NCBI GenBank assembly: GCA_041685645.1
Contig: JAWLFI010000026.1
Location: forward strand, 1-20,310
DNA from: JAWLFI01 sp041685645
GTDB taxonomy: Bacteria; Bacteroidota; Bacteroidia; Chitinophagales; Saprospiraceae
DNA: 20,310 nucleotides
Direction of reading: 5' to 3'
Positions 8,849-16,062 of this stretch are shown here, piece by piece. Every line of letters begins with the position of its first letter. Positions within the stretch are counted from its first letter, which is position 1. The notes under the pieces were generated by a model that did no database searches, was not told the origin of the DNA, and saw only the letters and a program-made list of their open reading frames with translations. A program made the position numbers and the translations under genes.

Positions 8849-9024
8849 AGTGTAGATAGCTGATTAACAGACAAAAAGGCAGTGAGGTTGGCTTGCAAAA
8901 AGGAAGGACGATAAAGGTGGGCGTGCCGGGGCCCGGGCAGGACGGAGCACAGCCTGTATAAATAATTCAATGACACACGAGCAGGGGCTCTATGGATCGC
9001 TACATTTCATCGAATCATCGATTT

Positions 9025-9147
9025 GCGGTAGCGATGGGAGGGGAGCCACGCCGCAGGCAGTGGCTGTCCGAGCCATCTTTGATGGTGAAGGACGGAACCC
9101 CCGATCGTAGCGCCCGGAGGAGCCAACTGGCTCCTCCGGGACCGCCC
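9025..9147 (-). repeat. 3'-end structured element, copy 2 (after the S41 gene)
   Basis: Read on minus, it begins 23 bases after the protease stop with TTTT then GGGCGGTCCC. The closing stem pairs GCGGT (9145-9141) with ACCGC (9029-9025). Inside it is a perfect 12-bp hairpin (9113-9124 with 9129-9140) with a 4-base loop. The 11-base core GGGTTCCGTCC (9100-9090) is identical in copy 3. Two smaller hairpins follow: CCATC/GATGG (9073-9085) and AGCCAC/GTGGCT (9044-9049 with 9060-9065). The 3' block is CTCCCATCGCTACCGC (9040-9025). It is the shortest copy. An 8-bp pair ATCGCTAC (8996-9003) and GTAGCGAT (9028-9035) overlaps the 3' block and could compete with the closing stem. Confidence 0.75.
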
Positions 9148-9170
9148 AAAACATTCAAAATAAACTGCTC

Positions 9171-12100
9171 TTACTCCATATCGGCCAGAAGTACCTGCAC
9201 CGCTTTTTTCAGTTGAGGATCTTCGCCAGTGGCTTTTTGGTCGGGAGCGTGGGGCACGATATAATCGGGAACGGCCGGCGACATGTCCATGTTACTGCCC
9301 GTGGCCTTGACAAACCAGCCGCGAAAGGGCAGGCGAATCAGAGAGCCGTCGATGAGTCGTGCACCCCCGGTGGAAATGACCGCGCCAAAGGTGGGCTCAC
9401 CAATCAAAGGGCCGATACCCAGCTGCTTGTACGCATGGGAAAAAATCTCGGCATTGCTGTAACTATTCGAATTGCAGATCGCTGCAGAAGGCTTGGTCCA
9501 GGCCGAGAGGGGTAGGCGCTCACTGAAGGGGTAAAAGTCCCGGAATTGTTCGTGGTCTTCCAGTGACTCCGCTGCATTGCGTGGAATAGTGTAGGCGTGC
9601 TGGCGAACATCCAGGACGGCCATCAATAAATCTGTAGTCCAACCTCCACCATTATATCGCACATCGATTACAATACCATCTTTGCCGTAGCCGGCGGCCA
9701 TCAGCTCTCGCTCGAAGACCTCAAAACTCGGCCGATTCATCCCCTGAATATGGATATATCCCAGTCGACCCTCGCTGTATTTTTCTGTCAAATAGCGTCG
9801 CTCGGCAACCCACTCTTCATACAGCAAGCTGCGCAGGGAAGATGTGGTCCGTAAATATACATCGCGCTCCTCGCCTTCGCTGTTTTGCACTCGGAGCCAG
9901 AGGCGATCATTGGTTTTTTCTTCCAGTTCCCGATACGCATTTTGACTGGCATCCAGATGCTGTCCGCCTATCTGTACAATTAAATCTCCCGGCTCCAGGC
10001 GACTTTCCGACCGATCGGCCGGACTGCGAGGAATGACGCGCTGCACTCGCCAGCCATCAGATTCGGCCTTGAGGGCAACGCCTAAGTGGGCGGTTTTACG
10101 ACGCTGGATATCTTCGCGGCTTCCTCCGTACATGCCCATGTGAGATGCATTGAGCTGCCCCAGCATTTCGTTAAATAGATCGCGGAAATCCTGTCGCGTG
10201 CTGGCTTGAATAGCCAGCGGCCGATACACCTCCCGGAGAGCCTCGAAATCCTGTCCGTGAAAATTTGGATCGTAAAAGCGAGTCGATACGAGACGCCAGG
10301 CTTCGTCAAACATTTGTGCTTGTTCTGTTTCGTAATCGATGCGCATTTTGGCCTTGAAGGGGAGACTCTCTACTTTGTTTTTCCCCTCGGGCAGGCGCTG
10401 CAACTTTCCACTCTTGGTAAAGTGGAGGTACTTATCGTCCGGACTCCTTTGGAGGCGTCCCAGGCCTTTGGCTGAGATTACCTTTTCAGCATCGGAGCCA
10501 TCCCACTTGACTTTCATGAGTTGTCGGTCTTTCCCATCGCTTTTAATAAAGTACAGAGATTCACTATCCTCGCTAAACATTACCTGGCTCTCCGAGCCGG
10601 AGTAGCTGGTCACTTGGGTCAGTCGGCGGTAGATGTTTAAATGATCGATGTTCACTTCCGGAATGTCGGAGGTGTCTTTCGTCCATTGAAGGCGATTTTT
10701 TAATGCCGTGGGCACTTCATCCATTTCTTCCCAGTCGCGGGTATTGCGCAGGTAGTCATCTTCCTGCAGCCAGGCAATCCATACGTCGTAATCGCCATTG
10801 TTACGCTGGGAAATAAATGCTAACTTTTTGCCATCGGGGCTCCAGATGGGGGATCCATCGCGGCGGGGATGCATACTGACATTGAATGCCTCAGCTTTCG
10901 GGTCCAGGGAGCGGATAAATATATCCCGATTGAAATTCAAATCTGATTGTTCATAGGCAAGCCACTTCCCATCCGGACTCCATTCGAGCTCCGAGGGTGC
11001 TGACCAACCGGACCATAACTCTGCCCAGTCACTGACTTGTCCGAGCGAATCCACTTGAGCGCACTCCATTGTTGAGCCCGCTGACACCACCACCATCTGA
11101 TCCCGTTCCGGGGAGAGTTCAAAATCGGTAATCATCGTCTCCCGGTCGATCCAGGGCTCCACTTCAATAGCGAAACTCCAGAAGAGATCGCCCAACTCTT
11201 CATCTGCACTGCGCAACAGGTATAACTCCTCCTTGCCTGAGCGGTCACTCATGAAGACCAAAGTGGAATCATTCAGCCATTGGGGCTTTTGATCTCGGTA
11301 AGCGTGCTCGGTGAGGCGCACTGTTCGCTTATTTTTCTCGTCATTCCGCATCATAAATAACTCGCCCCGCAGTTCAAAAGCAATGTATTTTCCATTGGGA
11401 GATATGGCATAATCTCCGGCTCCGGATGTCTTTGTCTCTACTTCCTCGGGGTAAAAGGTAAAATCCGATGGCAATTGCCATTCGACTTTTTTAGGGCTTT
11501 CATTCCTATTCATGACATATACATCACCCAGGCGCTCAAAAACGAATTGTTGCCCATCGCGACTGACGTCAAAATGCCTTATCCCCATAGAGGCAAAATC
11601 AGTGAGCTGGGACCATTCCTCGCCCGGGCCCTCAGCGGTGAAATTTGTAGCGTAAATATTATATGCGCCGGACCTGGCACTCAGAATAAAGGCCTCGTCC
11701 TCTGCCCAGCGAAGCATGATATCTTGCGCTGAATCCATGGCCAGAGGGTGGTAAGTCTCCGTTTTGCGATCCACCCACCAGATGTTATGTCGAGCCGATC
11801 CCCGGTAAGCCTCCCGGCTGGTTCGGCAATATCCCTTTACGACACCCCAGTATCGGTCATCGTAGGATGGTTCGGCCATTTGCCCCAGCGCATCCAGTGC
11901 GCGATTTGGCGTCGCAATACCCTCAGAGAAGGAAAAAATTTCATATTCGCGTTCCAGTTGCTTGTACGTCCTACTCGAGCGAAACACCAAACGACCATCG
12001 GGACGCCATGTCGGATATTGATCGCTGCCCGAATAATGCGTATGGCGCTCAATTTTACCCGTTTCCACATCATAGGAGAAAATATCTGTATTGCCATATC

Positions 12101-12353
12101 GATTGGATTGAAAAGCAATTTGCTTCCCATCCCGACTCCATCGCGGGTGACTATCATAGGCCTCATGCACCGTAATGCGACGGGCATCTTTTCCCTCGAG
12201 GTCTGAGGTCCAAATGTCCCCCTGATAGCAAAAAGCCATTTGCGTTCCATCGGGATGCAAAGCCGGAAAACGAGCCAGCACCTGCGCTTGGATTTCTACG
12301 GATACCCCTATGAGTAGAAAAGCAAGCATCCAAAGGAGTCTTAAATATTTCAT
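9171..12353 (-). CDS. Tricorn-like S41 family protease with propeller and PDZ domains
   Basis: A 1060-residue exported protein. An N-terminal signal peptide (MKYLRLLWMLAFLLIG, then EIQAQ) precedes TolB/WD40-like propeller repeats: FPALHPDGTQMAF, HPRWSRDGKQIAF, SPIWSPDGKKLAF and similar units up to about residue 690. A helical part follows (YETEQAQMFDEAWRLVSTRF), then a PDZ domain near 750-850 (RLEPGDLIVQIGG) and the S41 core (GIVIDVRYNGGGW). By pattern, the likely catalytic residues are Ser737-His738 (NASHMG) and nucleophile Ser966 (SYSNAE), close to archaeal tricorn numbering. Where tricorn relatives usually have Glu before the final PD motif, this one has Asp (NMDMSPAVPD). It probably degrades peptides in the periplasm. 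It is a single gene with an unusual leader upstream and element copy 2 downstream. Confidence 0.9.
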   Translation of the reverse strand: MKYLRLLWMLAFLLIGVSVEIQAQVLARFPALHPDGTQMAFCYQGDIWTSDLEGKDARRITVHEAYDSHPRWSRDGKQIAFQSNRYGNTDIFSYDVETGKIERHTHYSGSDQYPTWRPDGRLVFRSSRTYKQLEREYEIFSFSEGIATPNRALDALGQMAEPSYDDRYWGVVKGYCRTSREAYRGSARHNIWWVDRKTETYHPLAMDSAQDIMLRWAEDEAFILSARSGAYNIYATNFTAEGPGEEWSQLTDFASMGIRHFDVSRDGQQFVFERLGDVYVMNRNESPKKVEWQLPSDFTFYPEEVETKTSGAGDYAISPNGKYIAFELRGELFMMRNDEKNKRTVRLTEHAYRDQKPQWLNDSTLVFMSDRSGKEELYLLRSADEELGDLFWSFAIEVEPWIDRETMITDFELSPERDQMVVVSAGSTMECAQVDSLGQVSDWAELWSGWSAPSELEWSPDGKWLAYEQSDLNFNRDIFIRSLDPKAEAFNVSMHPRRDGSPIWSPDGKKLAFISQRNNGDYDVWIAWLQEDDYLRNTRDWEEMDEVPTALKNRLQWTKDTSDIPEVNIDHLNIYRRLTQVTSYSGSESQVMFSEDSESLYFIKSDGKDRQLMKVKWDGSDAEKVISAKGLGRLQRSPDDKYLHFTKSGKLQRLPEGKNKVESLPFKAKMRIDYETEQAQMFDEAWRLVSTRFYDPNFHGQDFEALREVYRPLAIQASTRQDFRDLFNEMLGQLNASHMGMYGGSREDIQRRKTAHLGVALKAESDGWRVQRVIPRSPADRSESRLEPGDLIVQIGGQHLDASQNAYRELEEKTNDRLWLRVQNSEGEERDVYLRTTSSLRSLLYEEWVAERRYLTEKYSEGRLGYIHIQGMNRPSFEVFERELMAAGYGKDGIVIDVRYNGGGWTTDLLMAVLDVRQHAYTIPRNAAESLEDHEQFRDFYPFSERLPLSAWTKPSAAICNSNSYSNAEIFSHAYKQLGIGPLIGEPTFGAVISTGGARLIDGSLIRLPFRGWFVKATGSNMDMSPAVPDYIVPHAPDQKATGEDPQLKKAVQVLLADME

Positions 12354-12402
12354 ACCGTCTTTTTTTTCGAAAGATAAAAATAATTTTTGCTACAGACTTA
12401 AA

Positions 12403-12434
12403 ATGCCCCTGCTGAGGGGAACCAGCAGGGGCAT
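12403..12434 (-). terminator. Terminator-like hairpin in the S41 gene leader
   Basis: A perfect 12-bp stem pairs ATGCCCCTGCTG (12403-12414) with its complement (12423-12434) around an 8-base loop. On minus it is followed by TTTTAAG, a short T-run. It lies 49 bases before the S41 start. No conventional gene ends before it on minus, so it is either an attenuator for the protease gene or the terminator of the tiny ORF at 12455-12481. Confidence 0.6.
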
Positions 12435-12454
12435 GATAAATCAATAAATTGTAA

Positions 12455-12481
12455 TTAAAAGAATTCTAAAAATGTTTTCAT
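12455..12481 (-). CDS. Candidate 8-residue leader peptide
   Basis: On minus an ATG opens MKTFLEFF and stops at TAA, with three Phe in eight codons. A TATATTTG promoter element lies 13 bases upstream, and the terminator-like hairpin starts 20 bases after the stop. Position and size suit a translated leader that controls the hairpin, but such a short ORF can arise by chance. A Phe-specific role would be odd for a protease gene. I see no clear ribosome-binding site, which is usual in this phylum. Confidence 0.3.
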   Translation of the reverse strand: MKTFLEFF

Positions 12482-12494
12482 CTTCAATTCATCT

Positions 12495-12502
12495 CAAATA
12501 TA
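12495..12502 (-). promoter_or_regulatory. -7 promoter element of the leader unit
   Basis: TATATTTG on minus matches TAnnTTTG exactly, placing transcription start near 12489, just before the 8-codon ORF. A -33 element is not evident. A second weaker candidate, TATCTTTC at 12376-12369, lies past the hairpin and could drive the S41 gene independently. Confidence 0.4.
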
Positions 12503-12567
12503 GAACCACTTTCGCTTCCTTTTGTAGCTAATAATGCTGGTGGTATATTTAATTTTCTCTAATATGG

Positions 12568-12807
12568 CTTATTTTGGTGCAACCTAATCCGGGCGATATC
12601 GCCGATCTGACTTTGTTTGGGCGCGCCACTTACAATAAAATGTTGCAAAACTTGTGGTGGGCAGCAGGGTACAACCTACTAGCCATTCCTCTGGCTGCGG
12701 GCGTGTTGTACAATTGGGATAATTTATTAAACCCTGCCATAGGAGCCGTCTTAATGAGTTTGAGTACGATTATAGTGGCCGTCAATGCAAAGTTGCTAAA
12801 AGCATAA
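12568..12807 (+). pseudogene. 3' remnant of a heavy-metal-translocating P-type ATPase
   Basis: The frame from about 12568 to the TAA at 12805 encodes ILVQPNPGDIADL, RATYNKMLQNLWWAAGYN, IPLAAGVLYNW and PAIGAVLMSLSTIIVAVNAK. This is the well-known C-terminal end of copper or other heavy-metal P1B ATPases: the region after the GDGINDAPAL hinge, holding the last two membrane helices. Similarity begins abruptly at the ILV segment, and a stop lies in frame at 12550-12552. The phosphorylation, ATP-binding and metal-binding parts are absent from the window. The only start available is TTG at 12574. It is most likely a deletion remnant; a small expressed membrane protein of 77 residues is less likely. 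Element copy 3 follows it. Confidence 0.8.
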
Positions 12808-12852
12808 CCCGATTTCCTCTGTGCATTCCACATTTATGTATTTTTTTTATTT

Positions 12853-13110
12853 GGGCGCTCCCCGAGCCGCCCGGGGAGACGTGAATTGACGAAATATCCC
12901 TTTTTTCTGAGGGCAAAGTAGCCTGCGCAAGGTTTGGGGTCGGCGGCTCGGGGCGGGCTGTGCGTGGGTTCCGTCCAGCACTATTTTCTTTCATCATATA
13001 AGTCTGAGTTTTGGGTCTCGAATAGTCTCCTGTTTTGTCTGTTGAAGAAATAAATAGTGCTGGACTCTCGCCTCGTCCGGACGAGGCGAGACCACTACCA
13101 TCCCTAGCGC
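12853..13110 (+). repeat. 3'-end structured element, copy 3 (after the ATPase remnant)
   Basis: It begins 45 bases after the remnant's stop with TTT... TTGGGCGCTCCCC. The closing stem pairs GCGCT (12855-12859) with AGCGC (13106-13110). A perfect 12-bp pairing joins 12860-12871 with 12942-12953, but an alternative local 7-bp hairpin (12858-12864 with 12872-12878) uses some of the same bases. GGGTTCCGTCC (12966-12976) is identical in copy 2. A perfect 14-bp pairing joins 12973-12986 with 13052-13065. A perfect 26-base palindrome spans 13066-13091. The 3' block is CTACCATCCCTAGCGC (13095-13110). It is the longest copy. Confidence 0.75.
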
Positions 13111-13291
13111 GGGCACTGGGGTTTTGTAGAAGAGTTTCTACCGAGAACGACTGGCGACGGGATTTGAGCGCAGAGGTTTCTCATTGCGGTTGATTGATAG
13201 GTCGGGATTGGACTCAGGCAGAGAGTATTCAATTTTGATACTTTCTCAGCTACGGCTTTACAGAATGCCATTGAAGTGGCGCATAATAATG
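13111..13291. other. Spacer between element copy 3 and the TonB receptor gene
   Basis: No gene is supported in these 181 bases. An imperfect stem (GAGAGTAT at 13221-13228 with ATACTTTCTC at 13238-13247) could serve as a weak end signal for the minus-strand receptor gene, but it has no T-run. One minus-strand frame is open across much of it but resembles nothing I know. Confidence 0.4.
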
Positions 13292-15937
13292 CTACCATCG
13301 CAGGCTCACTCCACCAATAATCTGTCTAAAACCTCCCGGGAAAATCCCGGATGTAAATCGATTCAGTCGAGATGCCTTGAAGATATTGTCGCCGAGATTT
13401 TTGGCGTTGAGAAACAGCAAAATAGAGTATTTATCGGGAGCTGTGATTTCGTAATTGATATGTGCGTCAAAAGTGGTGAAGGCATCTAATCGACCAATCG
13501 CCCCTCCTGAAGACTCGGACTTAAAGTTCGCGAAGGAGGTGTATTGTTCTCCGACATAGTTGACCAAAAAGCCAACAGAAAGATCTTTGAAGGTATAATT
13601 CACCCCGGATGTGAAGGTCAACTGCGGGGTGTAGGGAAGGTCGGTATCCTTTAGTCCCTGGTCTCCGTAGATAAACTCCACTTCTGTTATATTGTCAAAT
13701 TCTTCCTCGGGAAAGAACGAACCAGTCCAAAGCCTATCTTCTCCGTTCTCTTCTTGCACTCGCACCTGATATCCTCCCGGATTGTTTTCGTATTTATTTA
13801 TAAATTCAGCTATGGTGGCGGGATTATGAATGACCTGCGAGAATAAATCCCGATCTACCAATATCCCATCCAGTATCCGGGACTCCATTACAGTGCCATT
13901 CACATTTAACTCTACAAAATGGTTTTTGCTTTTGATAATCGGAAGATTGAGCCCCACTTCGAGTCCCTGAATACCAATCTTACCCAATTCTCGAAACACT
14001 TCATTTCTACCCGCCGCATAGAAATTTTCAATTCTGGTATTGAAATAAGTAAGTTGCCCCTGGAGTATGTTCGGAATGATGTCCCCTTTCCAGCCTATTT
14101 CAGCATTTGTACTTAATTCGGGATCGATGTTGATCGACTCCCCGGCGAGGGGATTGGTAACCACTCCGTCTCGTTCGACCAAAAACCCAAAGACTTTTGA
14201 AGGTGCAATAAATCCGCGGTACAAACTGCCATAGAATTCACCGGACGAAAACTGGTAACTGGCACTGAGTCCGGGCTGCGTCACCCAGAGATTGTTACGT
14301 TCTTTACCTGCATCCGTTCCACTGAGGTTGGGATCCTGCGCAATGGCCTTTCGATCCTGCCTGAACATACTGATGTATTCGGTTCGCAGGATGGGGGTCA
14401 ATTGAAAAGCGCCCCAACGCAAAGCCATGCGCAGATAACTGTTGCCAGACCAAACTTGATAATACAAATCTCGGTCAATATCTCCGCTCCGCGCCCAGCG
14501 GGAACTGTCGGCAGTGAGAAAGACATCACTATAGGTCTCAAAATGCGTATTCAACCCCACTTCTAATTCGTGTTCACCACCCCATGACGAAAATTTTTTG
14601 GTCATGGTTTCTTTAAGGCCTATCACATTAAATTTCCATCGACTGTCCGTAGAGCTTTCAAAGCCGTCTTGAATGCGCCCCACTCTTACGTAATCGTTAA
14701 GGCCAAAACTGCGATTTCTCAAGTAGCTGTACTTACTTTCAAAAATATCGGGGCCCACATAGGACTCCACTTCTTCGGCCTGCACCAGGGCGGTGGTTTG
14801 CCGCCACCAATCTCTTTCAAAACTAGAACCATAGGCTTTGGTCTTGAATTCCAGCCGAGGGCTTTTGACAAATTTATGTATGATATCCAACCCTAATCTC
14901 TGCATGGTAAATTGGTCGGCATCAAATGGATTTTGCGTCGGATCGATGTCGTAGGTGAAAGGGGTAATAGAACTGAGCGTTGCCTGATTCTCTTCTATTT
15001 GGCCACTAATTTTGATATAGAAAGATTGACGATCGCTCAGATCTGCGAAAATTTTCGCGTTGAGGTTGAGCATTTCAACGGAAGCATTTTGAGTAAAGCC
15101 GTCAAATCGTTTATATACCCCTTCTAAAAGGACGCCTAAGCCGTTCCAGGTGCCTCCATAGGACAATAGTCCCGTCATATAGTTGCGTTGTCCACCGACC
15201 AACTTGACTCGCATTTCTGGTTTTTGGGGCGGTTTGGCCGTGATGTAATTTACTGCACCAAACATGTTATTGGGACTGTACCTCAACATATCGGCTCCCT
15301 TGTACACCTCAATGGACTGAATTCTATCGCTGATAGGGTTGTAATATGCACCGGGAGCGACATATGGTGCCGGAGCAGCCGGGCTGCCATCTTCCAAAAG
15401 CAGAATTTTTTTGGATCTACGCCCCCAACTTCCGCGTATACTGATGTTGGGTCGATTGCCGAGTCCCATATCACCGACAATATTTACGCCGGGAATGGTG
15501 CGAAGGAGTTCTTCGGTTTGCAAGGGGTTCCTGTTGAGAATTTCTTGAGGGCTGAGTCTGAAGTTTGACCCAACAAAGTCCCTTTTGTAATTTGATGCCG
15601 TCGAGCGAACAATTATTTCATCCAAACTGGTAGGGCGTTCTTTTAACTCGATAACGGCAATTTCTTGGCCCGCAGAAATGGAAAAGGTGTCTTTCTGGAA
15701 GCCGATGTAAGATATGTAAAGAAGGGCGCTATCCTTAGCTATTGAAATTTCAAATCGGCCTTGTGCATCACTGACTGTAGATTCCTTCTCGGCAGTGTAG
15801 ATTAATACACCGGCTAAAGGCCCATGATTATCTTTTTCTACGACTTTTCCTTTGATTGTAGTCTGTGTAAATAAAATCGGCCCACTGAGCAAAAAAAAGC
15901 AAGATGCAAGAACCCATTGATGCAATAGACATTTCAT
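13292..15937 (-). CDS. TonB-dependent receptor, FecA-like
   Basis: An 881-residue outer-membrane receptor for an energy-dependent ligand, probably a ferric complex. Signal peptide first (MKCLLHQWVLASCFFLLSG...). Then a carboxypeptidase-D-regulatory-like domain at about 30-110 (IKGKVVEKD, GVLIYTAEKESTVSDAQG). The plug at about 120-250 has LDEIIVRS, ELLRTIPGVNIVGD, NISIRGSWGRRSKKILLLEDG, and IQSIEVYKGADMLRYSPNNM leading to GAVNYIT. The rest is the 22-strand barrel, ending GGVSLRW with a C-terminal aromatic residue. The plug's PYVAPGAYYNP and GAVNYIT segments resemble ferric dicitrate receptors, so FecA-like is a fair guess. No FecI/FecR pair, SusD or transporter gene is adjacent, so the ligand is open. 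I chose the ATG at 15937 for its signal peptide; the frame opens to 16018. Confidence 0.9.
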   Translation of the reverse strand: MKCLLHQWVLASCFFLLSGPILFTQTTIKGKVVEKDNHGPLAGVLIYTAEKESTVSDAQGRFEISIAKDSALLYISYIGFQKDTFSISAGQEIAVIELKERPTSLDEIIVRSTASNYKRDFVGSNFRLSPQEILNRNPLQTEELLRTIPGVNIVGDMGLGNRPNISIRGSWGRRSKKILLLEDGSPAAPAPYVAPGAYYNPISDRIQSIEVYKGADMLRYSPNNMFGAVNYITAKPPQKPEMRVKLVGGQRNYMTGLLSYGGTWNGLGVLLEGVYKRFDGFTQNASVEMLNLNAKIFADLSDRQSFYIKISGQIEENQATLSSITPFTYDIDPTQNPFDADQFTMQRLGLDIIHKFVKSPRLEFKTKAYGSSFERDWWRQTTALVQAEEVESYVGPDIFESKYSYLRNRSFGLNDYVRVGRIQDGFESSTDSRWKFNVIGLKETMTKKFSSWGGEHELEVGLNTHFETYSDVFLTADSSRWARSGDIDRDLYYQVWSGNSYLRMALRWGAFQLTPILRTEYISMFRQDRKAIAQDPNLSGTDAGKERNNLWVTQPGLSASYQFSSGEFYGSLYRGFIAPSKVFGFLVERDGVVTNPLAGESINIDPELSTNAEIGWKGDIIPNILQGQLTYFNTRIENFYAAGRNEVFRELGKIGIQGLEVGLNLPIIKSKNHFVELNVNGTVMESRILDGILVDRDLFSQVIHNPATIAEFINKYENNPGGYQVRVQEENGEDRLWTGSFFPEEEFDNITEVEFIYGDQGLKDTDLPYTPQLTFTSGVNYTFKDLSVGFLVNYVGEQYTSFANFKSESSGGAIGRLDAFTTFDAHINYEITAPDKYSILLFLNAKNLGDNIFKASRLNRFTSGIFPGGFRQIIGGVSLRW

Positions 15938-16029
15938 AATCTTCAATATTAATTCAGTATGATAGCGAATATAATAATCTGGGAGCAAGTAACCAGAGAA
16001 AGGTAAAACGAAATGCAAGGGGGCTTAAA

Positions 16030-16049
16030 ATTCATATGTCGTCATGAAT
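16030..16049 (-). terminator. Weak terminator-like hairpin after gldD
   Basis: On minus, ATTCAT (16049-16044) pairs with ATGAAT (16035-16030) around an 8-base loop, followed by TTTTAAG. The stem is only 6 bp and AT-rich. It lies 14 bases past the gldD stop and may end the gldE-gldD transcript before the receptor gene. Confidence 0.3.
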
Positions 16050-16062
16050 ATATTGGGGCTTG

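Larger units (their letters stand above)
8750..9024. other. clpB upstream region and repeat fragment
   Basis: The 421 bases between clpB and the S41 gene hold no gene. Nearest clpB (8750-8860) are promoter and inverted-repeat candidates, listed separately. Positions 8908-8957 are GC-rich and resemble parts of the structured element: GGGCGTGCCGGGGCCCGGGC on plus, or AGGCTGTGC followed by TCCGTCC on minus, as in copy 3. Adjacent at 8948-8971 are two words that also flank copy 1. The rest up to 9024 shows nothing I can name, and positions 9025-9147 are element copy 2. Confidence 0.4.

Noticed and set aside
5891..13110. The 3'-end elements as integron attC sites
   Set aside because: Position after genes and folded ends are similar, but the R'' and R' core GTTRRRY/RYYYAAC sequences and an integrase are missing and the orientation varies between genes.
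5891..13110. The repeats as a CRISPR array
   Set aside because: Copies are kilobases apart, variable in length and internally folded; there are no regular spacers or cas genes.
13104..13298. A 64-codon frame on minus after the TonB receptor
   Set aside because: Overlaps the receptor's 3' end and the element's conserved 3' block; no similarity to known proteins.
15938..16062. A riboswitch or Fur-type site ahead of the FecA-like receptor
   Set aside because: I looked for a cobalamin-type conserved core and for a 19-base Fur-like palindrome and saw neither in this short gap.
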